Assembly: GCF_900102965.1 (NCBI RefSeq)
Contig: NZ_FNGM01000001.1
Span: forward strand, 850,294-914,293
Source of the DNA: Paenibacillus jilunlii
GTDB lineage: Bacteria; Bacillota; Bacilli; Paenibacillales; Paenibacillaceae
Direction: 5' to 3'
Length of the DNA stretch: 64,000 nt
The position numbers and the translations under genes are program-made. The notes beneath the pieces are model-generated. The model worked only from the letters and a program-made list of their open reading frames with translations, was not told the DNA's origin and did no database searches. This document shows positions 31,209 to 39,426 of this stretch, piece by piece. The number at the start of each line of letters is the position of its first letter. Within the stretch, counting starts at the first letter, position 1.

Positions 31209-32204
31209 ATGAAACTGTATACCATCGGTGTAGATTTGGGCGGAACCAATATCAAGGCAGCACTGTTTGATCCCGGTTTCACCGCAATCGGAGAGTTATC
31301 TGTACCCACGGAAGCCGCCCGGGGACCGGCCCATGTGCTGTCGAGAATCCGGCTTTCTGTACAGCTGCTGACTGAAGACAAAGGGATTACCCTTCGGAGT
31401 ATAGCCTGCATGGGTCTGGGAATTCCGGGCCTGCTCGATCCCGAAGAAGGGATGTCCCTATTTTCACCCAATTTTCCGGGCTGGGAACATATACATATCG
31501 TGAATGAAATGAAGCCATATTACGATTTTCCTGTCTTTATTGATAATGATGTCAGGGTAAATCTGTATGGGGAATGGCAGCATGGGGCGGCAAGAGGGTA
31601 CAAGAACGTAGTATTGCTGACGCTGGGAACGGGACTGGGCTCGGGAATTGTGAATGATGGCAGGGTTGTATATGGAACCACATTCAGCGCGGGAGAGATC
31701 GGCCATATGAACATGTTCAGACAGGGCCGTCCCTGCCGCTGCGGCAGCTCGGGCTGCCTCGGAAGATACGTATCGGCAGTCGGGATGGTGAACACCTTCA
31801 CAGAAAAGCTGGCGGAAGGCAGGCCAAGCATCATTCAAACCTGGACAGGCGGTGACAAGGAGCGGATAACTGCGCTAATGATCTCAGAAGCTTACGATCT
31901 TGAAGATGCTTTGGCAATAGAGGTTATGCATGAGACAGGCGTCCTGCTGGGCTTTGGACTGGCGAATGTGATCAATCTGCTGAATCCGGAGGCCGTCATC
32001 ATTGGCGGCGGGATGTCTGCGGCAGGAGAACGGCTGCTGCGAAGTGTCCGTGAGACGGTGGCGGAACATGCGCTGAAGCTGTCCGGCAGCAGGTGCAAGA
32101 TACTTCAGGCGGAGCTGGGAAGCCGTGCGGGCACGCTGGGTGCAGCAGCTTATGCGCTACGGAGGCTGAAGGGTAAAAAAGTGCATCATGAAGGTGCTGA
32201 ATGA
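31209..32204 (+). CDS. ROK family sugar kinase (glucokinase-like)
   Basis: 331 residues. The phosphate-binding motif VDLGGTNIKAAL is at residues 7-18, the catalytic Asp in FIDNDVRV, GEIGHM carries the sugar-contacting Glu, and the zinc signature CRCGSSGCLGRY is intact. It phosphorylates glucose or a related hexose; it could also be a ROK regulator, but there is no N-terminal helix-turn-helix. ATG 31209 has GAGGAG upstream. It sits apart from the PTS operon and would serve sugar that enters unphosphorylated. Confidence 0.9.
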   Translation: MKLYTIGVDLGGTNIKAALFDPGFTAIGELSVPTEAARGPAHVLSRIRLSVQLLTEDKGITLRSIACMGLGIPGLLDPEEGMSLFSPNFPGWEHIHIVNEMKPYYDFPVFIDNDVRVNLYGEWQHGAARGYKNVVLLTLGTGLGSGIVNDGRVVYGTTFSAGEIGHMNMFRQGRPCRCGSSGCLGRYVSAVGMVNTFTEKLAEGRPSIIQTWTGGDKERITALMISEAYDLEDALAIEVMHETGVLLGFGLANVINLLNPEAVIIGGGMSAAGERLLRSVRETVAEHALKLSGSRCKILQAELGSRAGTLGAAAYALRRLKGKKVHHEGAE

Positions 32205-32264
32205 TGAAACTGCCTCCGTAGCATGCTATGCTATATGTTATTACGACTAAGCAGGAGGCCAAAG

Positions 32265-32801
32265 ATGAAACGAGATATTCAGCACGTGCCTTACGGCTAT
32301 GAGCCGCCCGCTGCGGAACGCAAGGGAACCCTTGTATTTTATGATTCGTTTGAGCATATCACCGATCTGGAGCTGGAACAGGCGGCCCGCACGGCAACGG
32401 AACGCAAGTTCACGAAGCTGGTGCTGTATCCGCTGCATGAAGAAACGGTAAGACGGATGAGCAAGGAGCCGGTGTCGGCATTTTACAAGCGGGAGGACCG
32501 TCTGCATGAATGGAAAAGAGAACAGGGCCGCCCGTTCATAACCGTGGAGAGCCTTGAAGGGAAGCGGAAAAAGTATACACCACTGGACTCCGCGCTCCGG
32601 CATATCAGCGAAGTGTATCCTTCGCCGTATTTTCTCTATCTGACGCCTAATACGGCCAACCAGTTTGCTTCGTATGCTTCTTTTGAGGAGTGGATTGTCA
32701 AGCTGCGGCTGATTCTGTCGGAGGCGCCTGCTAATGTGCACCCGCGTCTGGAGAAGTTCCGGCACCGCTGGGATATCGCTGGGGAAGAGAAGAGTGTGTA
32801 G
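32265..32801 (+). CDS. Uncharacterised alpha/beta protein
   Basis: 178 residues. The N-terminal half (GTLVFYDSFEHITDLELEQA, FTKLVLYPLHEETVRRM) has the strand-helix rhythm of a nucleotidyltransferase, with FYDSFEHITD possibly a degenerate form of the NadD-type start motif, but the catalytic HxGH is not present. I do not recognise the family with confidence. No signal peptide or membrane segment. GGAGG six bases before ATG 32265 supports the start. It follows the ROK kinase by 60 bases and may share its transcript. Confidence 0.7.
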   Translation: MKRDIQHVPYGYEPPAAERKGTLVFYDSFEHITDLELEQAARTATERKFTKLVLYPLHEETVRRMSKEPVSAFYKREDRLHEWKREQGRPFITVESLEGKRKKYTPLDSALRHISEVYPSPYFLYLTPNTANQFASYASFEEWIVKLRLILSEAPANVHPRLEKFRHRWDIAGEEKSV

Positions 32802-32926
32802 GTGGCAGGATGGTATTGCAGGTATTTTTTCAAGGGGGCATGGTGGAAGAAGGTTTGTCCATGGATTCAGAGCTGCTGCATGAAGGGGATAATGAGCTAG
32901 GAGTTGGCCCTTTGACGGGGACAAGT

Positions 32927-32968
32927 GAACAACATGCTGTTCTTCAAGCTGCTCCTGGCATGTTGTTC
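32927..32968. repeat. 11-bp inverted repeat downstream of two convergent genes
   Basis: GAACAACATGC / GCATGTTGTTC with a 20-base loop, between two converging genes. No T run, so it is at best a weak terminator. Nothing else is seen in 32802-32979. Confidence 0.4.
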
Positions 32969-32979
32969 AACCCCAATTA

Positions 32980-33417
32980 CTATGCATTTCCCTGTTTGCG
33001 TCTGTAGGTGTACATTCTCCATTGATAGTGGATGAAGCAGCCGATGCAGAAGCCAAGAATAGCTACAGTGGCAGCCACAGCCACCATAACTGTGAAGATG
33101 TAGGCGGCAATGGTCCACCCTGCCAGGAAGCTGAGCAGTCCAGCGGCGAGACAGAAAACAGCAATGCTCTGGTTAAACTGCTGCTGCTCCGGGTCTTCAA
33201 GCACATAAGCGGAACGCTCCTTGCGGAGAAAGCGGGCTGCCAGCTTGATGACAGGATTATAATTCAATATCAGCCCGGACATTCCAGCGGCAAGCGGCAG
33301 CGCCAGAATCCAGTACTGGGCTGTTACCCAGCTTAGCAATACTGAAAGCACAATAAAGGCTTGATTGGTTTTGACCAGCGGCCGTGGAATTCCCTGCGAA
33401 TCAGCACGCTCACCCAT
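32980..33417 (-). CDS. DUF4395 family membrane protein
   Basis: 145 residues with four hydrophobic segments (FIVLSVLLSWVTAQYWILAL, AGMSGLILNYNPVIKLAARF, FCLAAGLLSFLAGWTIAAYI, VAVAATVAILGFCIGCFIHY). The NPVIKLAARFL stretch and the final GFCIGCF are characteristic of DUF4395. Function unknown; the GFCIGC Cys pair could be redox-active or bind metal. ATG 33417 has AAAGGTG upstream on the minus strand. It is divergent from a TetR gene. Confidence 0.85.
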   Translation of the reverse strand: MGERADSQGIPRPLVKTNQAFIVLSVLLSWVTAQYWILALPLAAGMSGLILNYNPVIKLAARFLRKERSAYVLEDPEQQQFNQSIAVFCLAAGLLSFLAGWTIAAYIFTVMVAVAATVAILGFCIGCFIHYQWRMYTYRRKQGNA

Positions 33418-33515
33418 TAAAACACACCTTTCGGATTGGAATAATAAAATTATAACTGAACCATCGGATCATAGCAATTGAAATCACAAAGGTTGAAATT
33501 TGAATTAATAAAATA

Positions 33516-33521
33516 TTGACA
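33516..33521 (+). promoter_or_regulatory. -35 box upstream of the TetR/DHA2 locus
   Basis: Perfect TTGACA about 65 bases before the TetR start. No well-spaced -10 could be assigned. Confidence 0.3.
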
Positions 33522-33586
33522 GTTCACCAGGATTCATGGTTTCATTATGTAGACCGATTGTTATAAAAGCAAAGGAAGTGTCGCGC

Positions 33587-34156
33587 TTGTCAAACAAGCC
33601 CAATGCGCGTGAAGCGATTGTCGAAACTGCTTCAAGACTATTTTTCACACAAGGCTATCATGCTACAGGTCTAAGTCAGATTATCAAGGACAGTGACTCA
33701 CCGAAGGGATCTCTGTATTATTACTTCCCCCATGGCAAAGAGGAGCTGGCCTTAACTTGCATCCATAAGACTAGCGAGATCGTGGTAAGACAGCTTAAGC
33801 AGTACGTGGAGAAGGATGTAGCCGTGGAGCAGGCGGTTCAGGATTTCATTCTGCAGATGGTCAGGGATGCGGAGGAGTCTGACTACAAAGGAATGGTGCC
33901 GTTCAGTTTCTGGGTAGCCGTAGAGACTTCGTGTATCAGCGAGGAACTGAGAAGGGCATGTCAGGCTGTATTCAAGGATTGGCAGGATGTCATTCTGCAG
34001 CGGCTGCTGGAAGAAGGAATTGACACTGAACTCGCAGCCGATAAGGCATCCGTTGTCGTTTCGTTATTTGAAGGCGCACTGCTTCAGACCTTGACCTGCC
34101 GGAGCACCGGTCCGCTGCTTGCCGCTGCCAGGATGATTCCCGGATTGCTCGGTTAA
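33587..34156 (+). CDS. TetR family repressor (LmrA/YxaF-like)
   Basis: 189 residues. The N-terminal helix-turn-helix (AREAIVETASRLFFTQGYHA, GLSQIIKDSDSPKGSLYYYF, PHGKEEL) is of the LmrA/YxaF type, followed by an all-helical ligand domain. It probably represses the DHA2 efflux gene that starts 52 bases downstream. TTG 33587 is preferred: AAGGAAG lies eight bases upstream, and the longer reading to 33536 has no site. Confidence 0.9.
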   Translation: MSNKPNAREAIVETASRLFFTQGYHATGLSQIIKDSDSPKGSLYYYFPHGKEELALTCIHKTSEIVVRQLKQYVEKDVAVEQAVQDFILQMVRDAEESDYKGMVPFSFWVAVETSCISEELRRACQAVFKDWQDVILQRLLEEGIDTELAADKASVVVSLFEGALLQTLTCRSTGPLLAAARMIPGLLG

Positions 34157-34208
34157 GCAAGAAAAAGGAAAGATAGAGAAAAATATTTATATCAGGAGGA
34201 TTTATAGA

Positions 34209-35675
34209 GTGGGAGCTACCATGACTGGAAAGAAACAAACTGAAGAAAGAAAGTTCAAAACCATACCGATTCTTGTCTCCTTGCTGCTCGCCGGATTTAT
34301 CGGCATGTTCAGTGAGACCGCGCTTAATGTGGCCTTAAGTGATCTGATGAAGGTCCTGGAAATTACACCGACGACAGCACAGTGGCTGACAACAGCTTAC
34401 CTGCTTACCCTCGGTATTCTCGTACCGATATCCGGATTGCTTCTGCAATGGTTTTCTACAAGACAATTGTTCGTTGCGGCATTAAGCTTTTCTATTCTGG
34501 GGACCTTCCTGGCCGCAATATCGCCGAATTTCGAGTTTCTGCTTACGGCCCGTGTGGTTCAGGCACTGGGAACCGCACTGCTTCTGCCGCTGATGTTCAA
34601 TACGATTCTGGTTATTATCCCCCCTGAAAAAAGAGGGGCGGCGATGGGGCTGATCGGCCTCGTCATCATGGTTGCTCCGGCGGTTGGACCGACAATTGCC
34701 GGTCTCCTGATCGAGAACCTGAGCTGGCACTGGATTTTCTGGCTGTCACTGCCGTTCCTGGTGCTTGCCCTGATCTTCGGCATTCTGTTCATGCAGAATG
34801 TAAGCGAAGTGACCAAACCCAAGATTGACCTGCTGTCGATTCTGCTGTCTTCCTTAGGTTTTGGCGGGATCGTATTCGGGTTCAGCAGTGCGGGTGAAGC
34901 CGAAGGATGGGGAAGCCCGAAAGTCATTATTGCGATTGCCATCGGCGTGATTGCGCTTCTGTTATTCGGTGTCCGCCAGGTGAAGATGAAGCAGCCGATG
35001 ATCAACTTGCGCGCTTTTAAATTCCCGATGTTTGCCGTTGGGGTAGCTATGGTCTTCATCTGTATGATGGTCATTCTGTCCTCGATGCTCATCCTTCCGA
35101 TGTATCTGCAGCAAGGACAAGGCTATACCGCATTCAAAGCAGGCTTGCTGCTATTGCCGGGAGGTATTATTAACGGGCTGATGTCGCCGATTATGGGCCG
35201 ACTGTTCGATAAATATGGACCGAAGTGGCTGGTCATTCCGGGTCTGATCATCGTGGCTGTGACGCTGTGGTTCTTCTCAGGCATTACCGCTGCGTCCACG
35301 ATTGCTTTTGTCATCGTGCTGCACAGCACACTCATGATCGGTGTGTCGATGATTTTCATGCCGGCACAGACTAACGGAATCAACCAATTGCCGATGGAGC
35401 TCTATCCGGATGGAACAGCGATCATGAACACACTGCAGCAGGTTGCGGGTGCGATTGGCACAGCGCTTGCCGTCAGCATCATGACAGCAGGTACCAAAAA
35501 CTACATGAAAACTGTGGCCGATCCAACCGATCCTGCCAATGTGCTTCCTGCATTCACCGAAGGGGTACAGAATGCATTTATCTTCGGAATGGGTGTAGCC
35601 ATTATCGGCCTGATTCTGGCCTTTTTCATCAAACGTGTAATTGTGCAGCACAAAGCACAAGCTCCGATGCACTAA
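34209..35675 (+). CDS. DHA2 (14-helix) MFS drug exporter, LmrB-like
   Basis: 488 residues, about 14 membrane helices. SETALNVALSDLMKVLEITP and TAQWLTTAYLLTLGILVPIS are typical DHA2 helices 1-2, ARVVQALGTALLLPLMF is motif B and APAVGPTIAG is motif C, the proton-antiporter signature. It likely exports drugs such as lincomycin-type or other hydrophobic compounds; the substrate is inference from the LmrA/LmrB-like pairing. GTG 34209 has AGGAGG eight bases upstream. A terminator follows. Confidence 0.92.
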   Translation: MGATMTGKKQTEERKFKTIPILVSLLLAGFIGMFSETALNVALSDLMKVLEITPTTAQWLTTAYLLTLGILVPISGLLLQWFSTRQLFVAALSFSILGTFLAAISPNFEFLLTARVVQALGTALLLPLMFNTILVIIPPEKRGAAMGLIGLVIMVAPAVGPTIAGLLIENLSWHWIFWLSLPFLVLALIFGILFMQNVSEVTKPKIDLLSILLSSLGFGGIVFGFSSAGEAEGWGSPKVIIAIAIGVIALLLFGVRQVKMKQPMINLRAFKFPMFAVGVAMVFICMMVILSSMLILPMYLQQGQGYTAFKAGLLLLPGGIINGLMSPIMGRLFDKYGPKWLVIPGLIIVAVTLWFFSGITAASTIAFVIVLHSTLMIGVSMIFMPAQTNGINQLPMELYPDGTAIMNTLQQVAGAIGTALAVSIMTAGTKNYMKTVADPTDPANVLPAFTEGVQNAFIFGMGVAIIGLILAFFIKRVIVQHKAQAPMH

Positions 35676-35700
35676 TCACAAGAGAATAAATTATTGTTAG

Positions 35701-35735
35701 AGACACATCCGCTATGGGTGTGTCTTTTGTTTTGT
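35701..35735 (+). terminator. Terminator after the LmrB-like gene
   Basis: AGACACATCC / GGGTGTGTCT (one T.G pair), GCTAT loop, then TTTGTTTTG. Confidence 0.85.
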
Positions 35736-35852
35736 AGAAGGATTTACCGGAGAAAAGACATCATCCCCGCACAGCATCGTTTTTTTAGCAGTAGCCAGGG
35801 GTAAGAGTATAGGTTATTCTGGAGTTGACTTGCAGATGGAGGAGGCGAATGA

Positions 35853-36623
35853 ATGCTCAGCAAACGGAAGCTTGCAGCGAACAAAATAACGGCGTTTACC
35901 TTCGCGGCCAGCTTGGGCATCGCATTAATATTTCATGGCAGCATCGCTGCGGCAGAATCTGGATACAAAGCTGGAGTTGCTTCCCAGCCGGTCAAAGTTC
36001 AGAAAAAAAACAGCCTGCCCAAGGGGTTCGTATATCTGGATGAGGTTATTCCTACAGCACAGTACGAGATAAGATATTACAGTGAGAACAATTTTACGGG
36101 ATCACGTGTTGACGGTTACAAAGCGCCACTTGCCATCTTTTCACAAGCAGGGGCCAAAGCATTAAAGGCGGTGAGTGACGATCTGGCCGGCAAGGGATAC
36201 ATTCTAAGAATTTATGATGCTTACCGTCCGCAAAAAGCAGTGGATGATTTTGTGGCCTGGTCTCAGGATGCCGCTGACATCAAGATGAAGCAGCAGTACT
36301 ATCCTAAGCTGGACAAGCGCAATCTGTTCAAGCTGGGCTTTATTGCCAAGAAATCCGGCCACACCAGGGGCGGTACGATTGATCTGACGCTGGCGTATGC
36401 CAAAACGGGCACCCTGGTGGATATGGGCAGCCCGTATGATTTCTTTGGAGAGATTTCCTATTACAATACTTCACTCATCAGCAAGACACAACATGCCAAC
36501 CGTAAAATACTTAAGGATGTTATGGTCAAACACGGTTTTAAGCCCTACAGCAAAGAGTGGTGGCATTTCACCCTGATCAAAGAGCCTTTTCCGTCACAGT
36601 ACTTTAATTTCGATGTAGAATAA
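35853..36623 (+). CDS. Secreted D-Ala-D-Ala dipeptidase (VanX-like, M15 family)
   Basis: 256 residues with a cleavable signal peptide (hydrophobic 13-33, ending HGSIAAAES). The zinc and catalytic motifs of VanX/DdpX are present: IYDAYRPQKAV, SGHTRGGTIDLTL (SxHxxGxxxD) and KEWWHF (ExxH). It would hydrolyse D-alanyl-D-alanine released from peptidoglycan outside the membrane. No vanHA genes are nearby, so a role in wall recycling or nutrition is more likely than vancomycin resistance. ATG 35853 has GGAGGAGG seven bases upstream. Convergent with the iron lipoprotein gene. Confidence 0.9.
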   Translation: MLSKRKLAANKITAFTFAASLGIALIFHGSIAAAESGYKAGVASQPVKVQKKNSLPKGFVYLDEVIPTAQYEIRYYSENNFTGSRVDGYKAPLAIFSQAGAKALKAVSDDLAGKGYILRIYDAYRPQKAVDDFVAWSQDAADIKMKQQYYPKLDKRNLFKLGFIAKKSGHTRGGTIDLTLAYAKTGTLVDMGSPYDFFGEISYYNTSLISKTQHANRKILKDVMVKHGFKPYSKEWWHFTLIKEPFPSQYFNFDVE

Positions 36624-36630
36624 GCAGGCT

Positions 36631-37629
36631 CTATGATCCCTTCGCCATAAGTTTTGGCAGTTCTTCAAGCAGACGTGTTCTTGTGATGATATCGTCAAAA
36701 TTCCATTTACTGTCGGCAGCATAGGTATGACCATTTTTGACTGCCGGAATAGACTTCCAGATGGCGCTGCCCAGCAGTTGATTCAAAGCTGAGGAAGTTT
36801 CCTCGGCCTCATCCCCAAGGATGAAAATTTCTTCACCGGCATAGGATGGCAAAATTTCCTCCGAAATTTCGCTGAACAGCTCATCTTGGTTGATCAGCTC
36901 CTGAACCTTGGGAGGGGGTGCGAATCCCAGCATATCATAGAGCGATACCGATATCCCCTGATGCCCCATAACATACAATGTTTTGCCAAGCTGGAGGAAC
37001 ACGGTGGCAGTCTCACCCGGCTTCAGATCCAGCATTAACTGCTTTTTGACGTTCGCCGCCTTGGTTTCGTATTCGGTGATCTTTTGCTCAGCGATGTCTT
37101 GCTTGCCCAGAAGATCTGCGATCTGCCGCAGTCTAGTATAGGTGTCGTTTTCACCTATCACGACAGTAGGGGCGATTTCAGATAGAGACTCCAATGCGCT
37201 CTCATCCCAATCGCTGAAGATGATGAGATCCGGTGTTAATGAGAGGACCTTCTCCAGCGCAGCGGGATACCCGACATCTTCAATCCCTTTCAGCAAATCG
37301 GGATATACGACTTGCGAAGCAATAACACTCAGCGTGGCCCCCACAGGCTTAACATCCAACGCCAGCAGGTCTCCAGGATCACTGCCGATATAGACTATTT
37401 TTTGGGGATTTACCGGAATTTCCACTTGCCTACTTTTAGAATCGGTGAATTTACGGGTCTCACCAGTCGCAGCGGAAGCCGAGGAGTTAGGCGCCACACT
37501 CTGAACGGAATCAATAGGGCCTGTACTAGAAGCTGCTTGCTGGCTACTGTTTGTGTTGCCGCCGCAGGCGGTCAATAGCAGTATGAAGATAAGTGCAATT
37601 CCCGGCAGAGGATAATTTCTGATTTTCAA
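36631..37629 (-). CDS. Iron-siderophore ABC transporter substrate-binding lipoprotein
   Basis: 332 residues. A lipoprotein signal with the lipobox LLTACGG is followed by a Ser/Gln/Ala-rich linker and a FecB/FhuD-like cluster-A-8 binding fold (DSKSRQVEIPVNPQKIVYIG, SLTPDLIIFSDWDESALE, PTVVIGENDTYTRLRQIADL). It binds a ferric siderophore outside the membrane. No permease or ATPase gene lies beside it, so it must use a system encoded elsewhere. A perfect Fur box sits 27 bases upstream. The start is TTG at 37629 with AGGAGGG upstream. Confidence 0.9.
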   Translation of the reverse strand: MKIRNYPLPGIALIFILLLTACGGNTNSSQQAASSTGPIDSVQSVAPNSSASAATGETRKFTDSKSRQVEIPVNPQKIVYIGSDPGDLLALDVKPVGATLSVIASQVVYPDLLKGIEDVGYPAALEKVLSLTPDLIIFSDWDESALESLSEIAPTVVIGENDTYTRLRQIADLLGKQDIAEQKITEYETKAANVKKQLMLDLKPGETATVFLQLGKTLYVMGHQGISVSLYDMLGFAPPPKVQELINQDELFSEISEEILPSYAGEEIFILGDEAEETSSALNQLLGSAIWKSIPAVKNGHTYAADSKWNFDDIITRTRLLEELPKLMAKGS

Positions 37630-37655
37630 TTTGTAGAGTCCCTCCTAAACAATAA

Positions 37656-37670
37656 TGATAATCATTATCA
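37656..37670. promoter_or_regulatory. Fur box
   Basis: TGATAAT-C-ATTATCA, a perfect 7-1-7 Fur operator, with further overlapping AATAATGATAAT half-sites to its left. It lies upstream of the siderophore-binding lipoprotein, implying repression when iron is plentiful. Confidence 0.92.
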
Positions 37671-37833
37671 ATTAAATTATCATAAGTTGTCTGATAGCAC
37701 AATAAGAATAATTTATCTTCCCCCGAAAGCAGGAGTGTTATAAAATCAAAACAAATGGGTAATGTTTAATGTAAGGTCTGTTTACTGCAGCTTGAATACC
37801 TAGTCAATCAAATACAGGAGAGGTGGAATCGAT

Positions 37834-38607
37834 GTGAAGATCAAGATCGCAACCGTAATCCTCAGTATTCTGTTATTGGCAACCGGGTTAGGGCTATTGC
37901 CGCCACAGCGTGCACAAGCCGCGGATAATATCAAGGTAATTCTGAATGGACAGCTGCTGCAGTTGGAGGAGTCGGCGGCCTACAAAAGCGGATCGAACCT
38001 TATGATTCCGCTGCGGGAAACAGCGGAAGCCCTCAAATATACAACAACGTATCAGGGGAGCACCGGACAAATTCAGCTGACACGGTTTAAAGAGACCATT
38101 GACTTCAAGCTTAGCGGGGATGAGGTCTTGCTTAACGGCAAAGACAAAGTTGTTTTGAATGATAAAATAGAAGTCAGACAGAAGCGCATTTATGTTCCGC
38201 TTTCCTTTTTTAATGCAATTGGGCTTATTGCCTCTTATAATCCGGGCACCGGGCAAGCTGAGATCTATGCTCCCGAGGTAACGGCAGGCGCAGTAACCGG
38301 TCTGCTTGCGGCAGGCAAATACCAGGAGCTTCAGGAACGTTACTTGAGCAATACGGCTTCCCAGCAGGCATTCCTGCCGCTTATCCAGAAAACCTGGGAG
38401 TCCGTTGCGGTCCCGGCTGGAAATTACTTTGGAATGAAAACCACGGACAGCCACTGGGCTCAGGACAAAATGATTATCCAGAGTGTGCTGATCTTTGAGA
38501 AGTCTGAAGCAACACTGACTTTAACTGTGGACACATCGGGAAAAATAACCGGGCTGACCTTGGCGCCCCTTGCTGCGAGTGAGGCAGCGGCCAGTCCGGT
38601 CAAATAA
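37834..38607 (+). CDS. Secreted copper-amine-oxidase-N (stalk) domain protein
   Basis: 257 residues. Signal peptide (IATVILSILLLATGLGLL, cleavage near AQAAD), then a stalk domain with ILNGQLLQLEESAAYKSGSN, LMIPLRETAEAL and KRIYVPLSFFNAIG (the duplicated PxR half-motif of this domain), then a C-terminal DUF3887-like half. Such proteins are abundant at the Paenibacillus surface, and their ligands are mostly unknown. GTG 37834 has GGAGAGGTGG upstream. Divergent from the iron lipoprotein. Confidence 0.85.
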   Translation: MKIKIATVILSILLLATGLGLLPPQRAQAADNIKVILNGQLLQLEESAAYKSGSNLMIPLRETAEALKYTTTYQGSTGQIQLTRFKETIDFKLSGDEVLLNGKDKVVLNDKIEVRQKRIYVPLSFFNAIGLIASYNPGTGQAEIYAPEVTAGAVTGLLAAGKYQELQERYLSNTASQQAFLPLIQKTWESVAVPAGNYFGMKTTDSHWAQDKMIIQSVLIFEKSEATLTLTVDTSGKITGLTLAPLAASEAAASPVK

Positions 38608-38620
38608 GCACAACAAGCAG

Positions 38621-38668
38621 GAAGGTGATCGTCCCTTGCGAAAAGGATGAAAGCCTTCTTTTTTTTTC
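38621..38668 (+). terminator. Terminator after the stalk-domain gene
   Basis: GAAGG / CCTTC outer pairing with TCGTCC-type inner pairing, followed by nine T residues. Confidence 0.6.
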
Positions 38669-38678
38669 TGAAAATCTA

Positions 38679-38707
38679 TTGACAGAAACGCATTTTGGGC
38701 GTAAATT
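38679..38707 (+). promoter_or_regulatory. Promoter of the second TetR/DHA2 locus
   Basis: TTGACA (38679-38684), 17-base spacer, TAAATT (38702-38707). Confidence 0.65.
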
Positions 38708-38777
38708 TAGTTCTTGTTAAACGGTGTTTAAAACGTTGATTAGACAAGAGAGGGGGAAAGGGGATATTGCCGGATTT

Positions 38778-39392
38778 ATGACCAGAGAACACAACATTAC
38801 AGCTCATACAGAAAAGGACACGAAACAGACCATCCTTGAAGCGACCGTGGATCTGATTCGCAATGAGGGCTTCAGCTGTGCCACAATGCGTAATATTGCC
38901 GCCAAAGCAGAGACGAATCTCGCCCTGGTCAACTATCATTACGGCTCTAAGGAGAAACTGCTGGCAGATGCGGTAAAGATGCTGCTCTCTACCTTTGATG
39001 ATGCCTTTAAAGTGCTGGAGGACGATACAATGCCGCCAAGGGAGCGGCTTAAGGAATTTTTTGTCCGTTATATAGAAGAACTCAAGCGTTACCCCGGAAT
39101 GGCGAGACAGATGCTTGACCAGAGACATCTTATTATGAGTTCCCTGGATGAATACACGCGCTACTGCAAAATGATGCGGCTTGAAAAGATTTTGCAGGCG
39201 ATTCAGGAGATTACCGGTGAGCAGGACAAAAACAAGCTGATGATGATGCAGCTTCAGATATATGGTGCAGTGGTTGTCCCTGTGATTATGCTCTCCAGCC
39301 TGCCTGAGGACAAATCTGATTTCGTTCCGGTTTTTAATCCTCCCGCCATTGAGGAGCAGATCGACGGGTTGTTCGACCGTTATTTTCAATAA
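38778..39392 (+). CDS. TetR family repressor
   Basis: 204 residues. The helix-turn-helix is clear: TKQTILEATVDLIRNEGFSC then ATMRNIAAKAETNLALVNYH with the YHYGSKEKLL end. The rest is an all-helical ligand domain. It likely represses the exporter gene 34 bases downstream. The start is uncertain: ATG 38778 follows AAAGGGG at a long distance (14 bases), and in-frame GTG 38724 and TTG 38736 exist without better sites. Confidence 0.88.
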   Translation: MTREHNITAHTEKDTKQTILEATVDLIRNEGFSCATMRNIAAKAETNLALVNYHYGSKEKLLADAVKMLLSTFDDAFKVLEDDTMPPRERLKEFFVRYIEELKRYPGMARQMLDQRHLIMSSLDEYTRYCKMMRLEKILQAIQEITGEQDKNKLMMMQLQIYGAVVVPVIMLSSLPEDKSDFVPVFNPPAIEEQIDGLFDRYFQ

Positions 39393-39426
39393 TACTAACC
39401 AAATAGAGAAATGAGTGGGGAAAAGA

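Noticed and set aside
32810..33007. 65-codon plus-strand frame overlapping the DUF4395 gene end
   Set aside because: No ribosome binding site, and most of it is antisense to a well-supported membrane protein gene or to an inverted repeat.
35853..36623. Vancomycin-resistance cluster around the VanX-like gene
   Set aside because: No vanH, vanA or vanRS genes nearby, and the protein has a signal peptide, which resistance VanX lacks.
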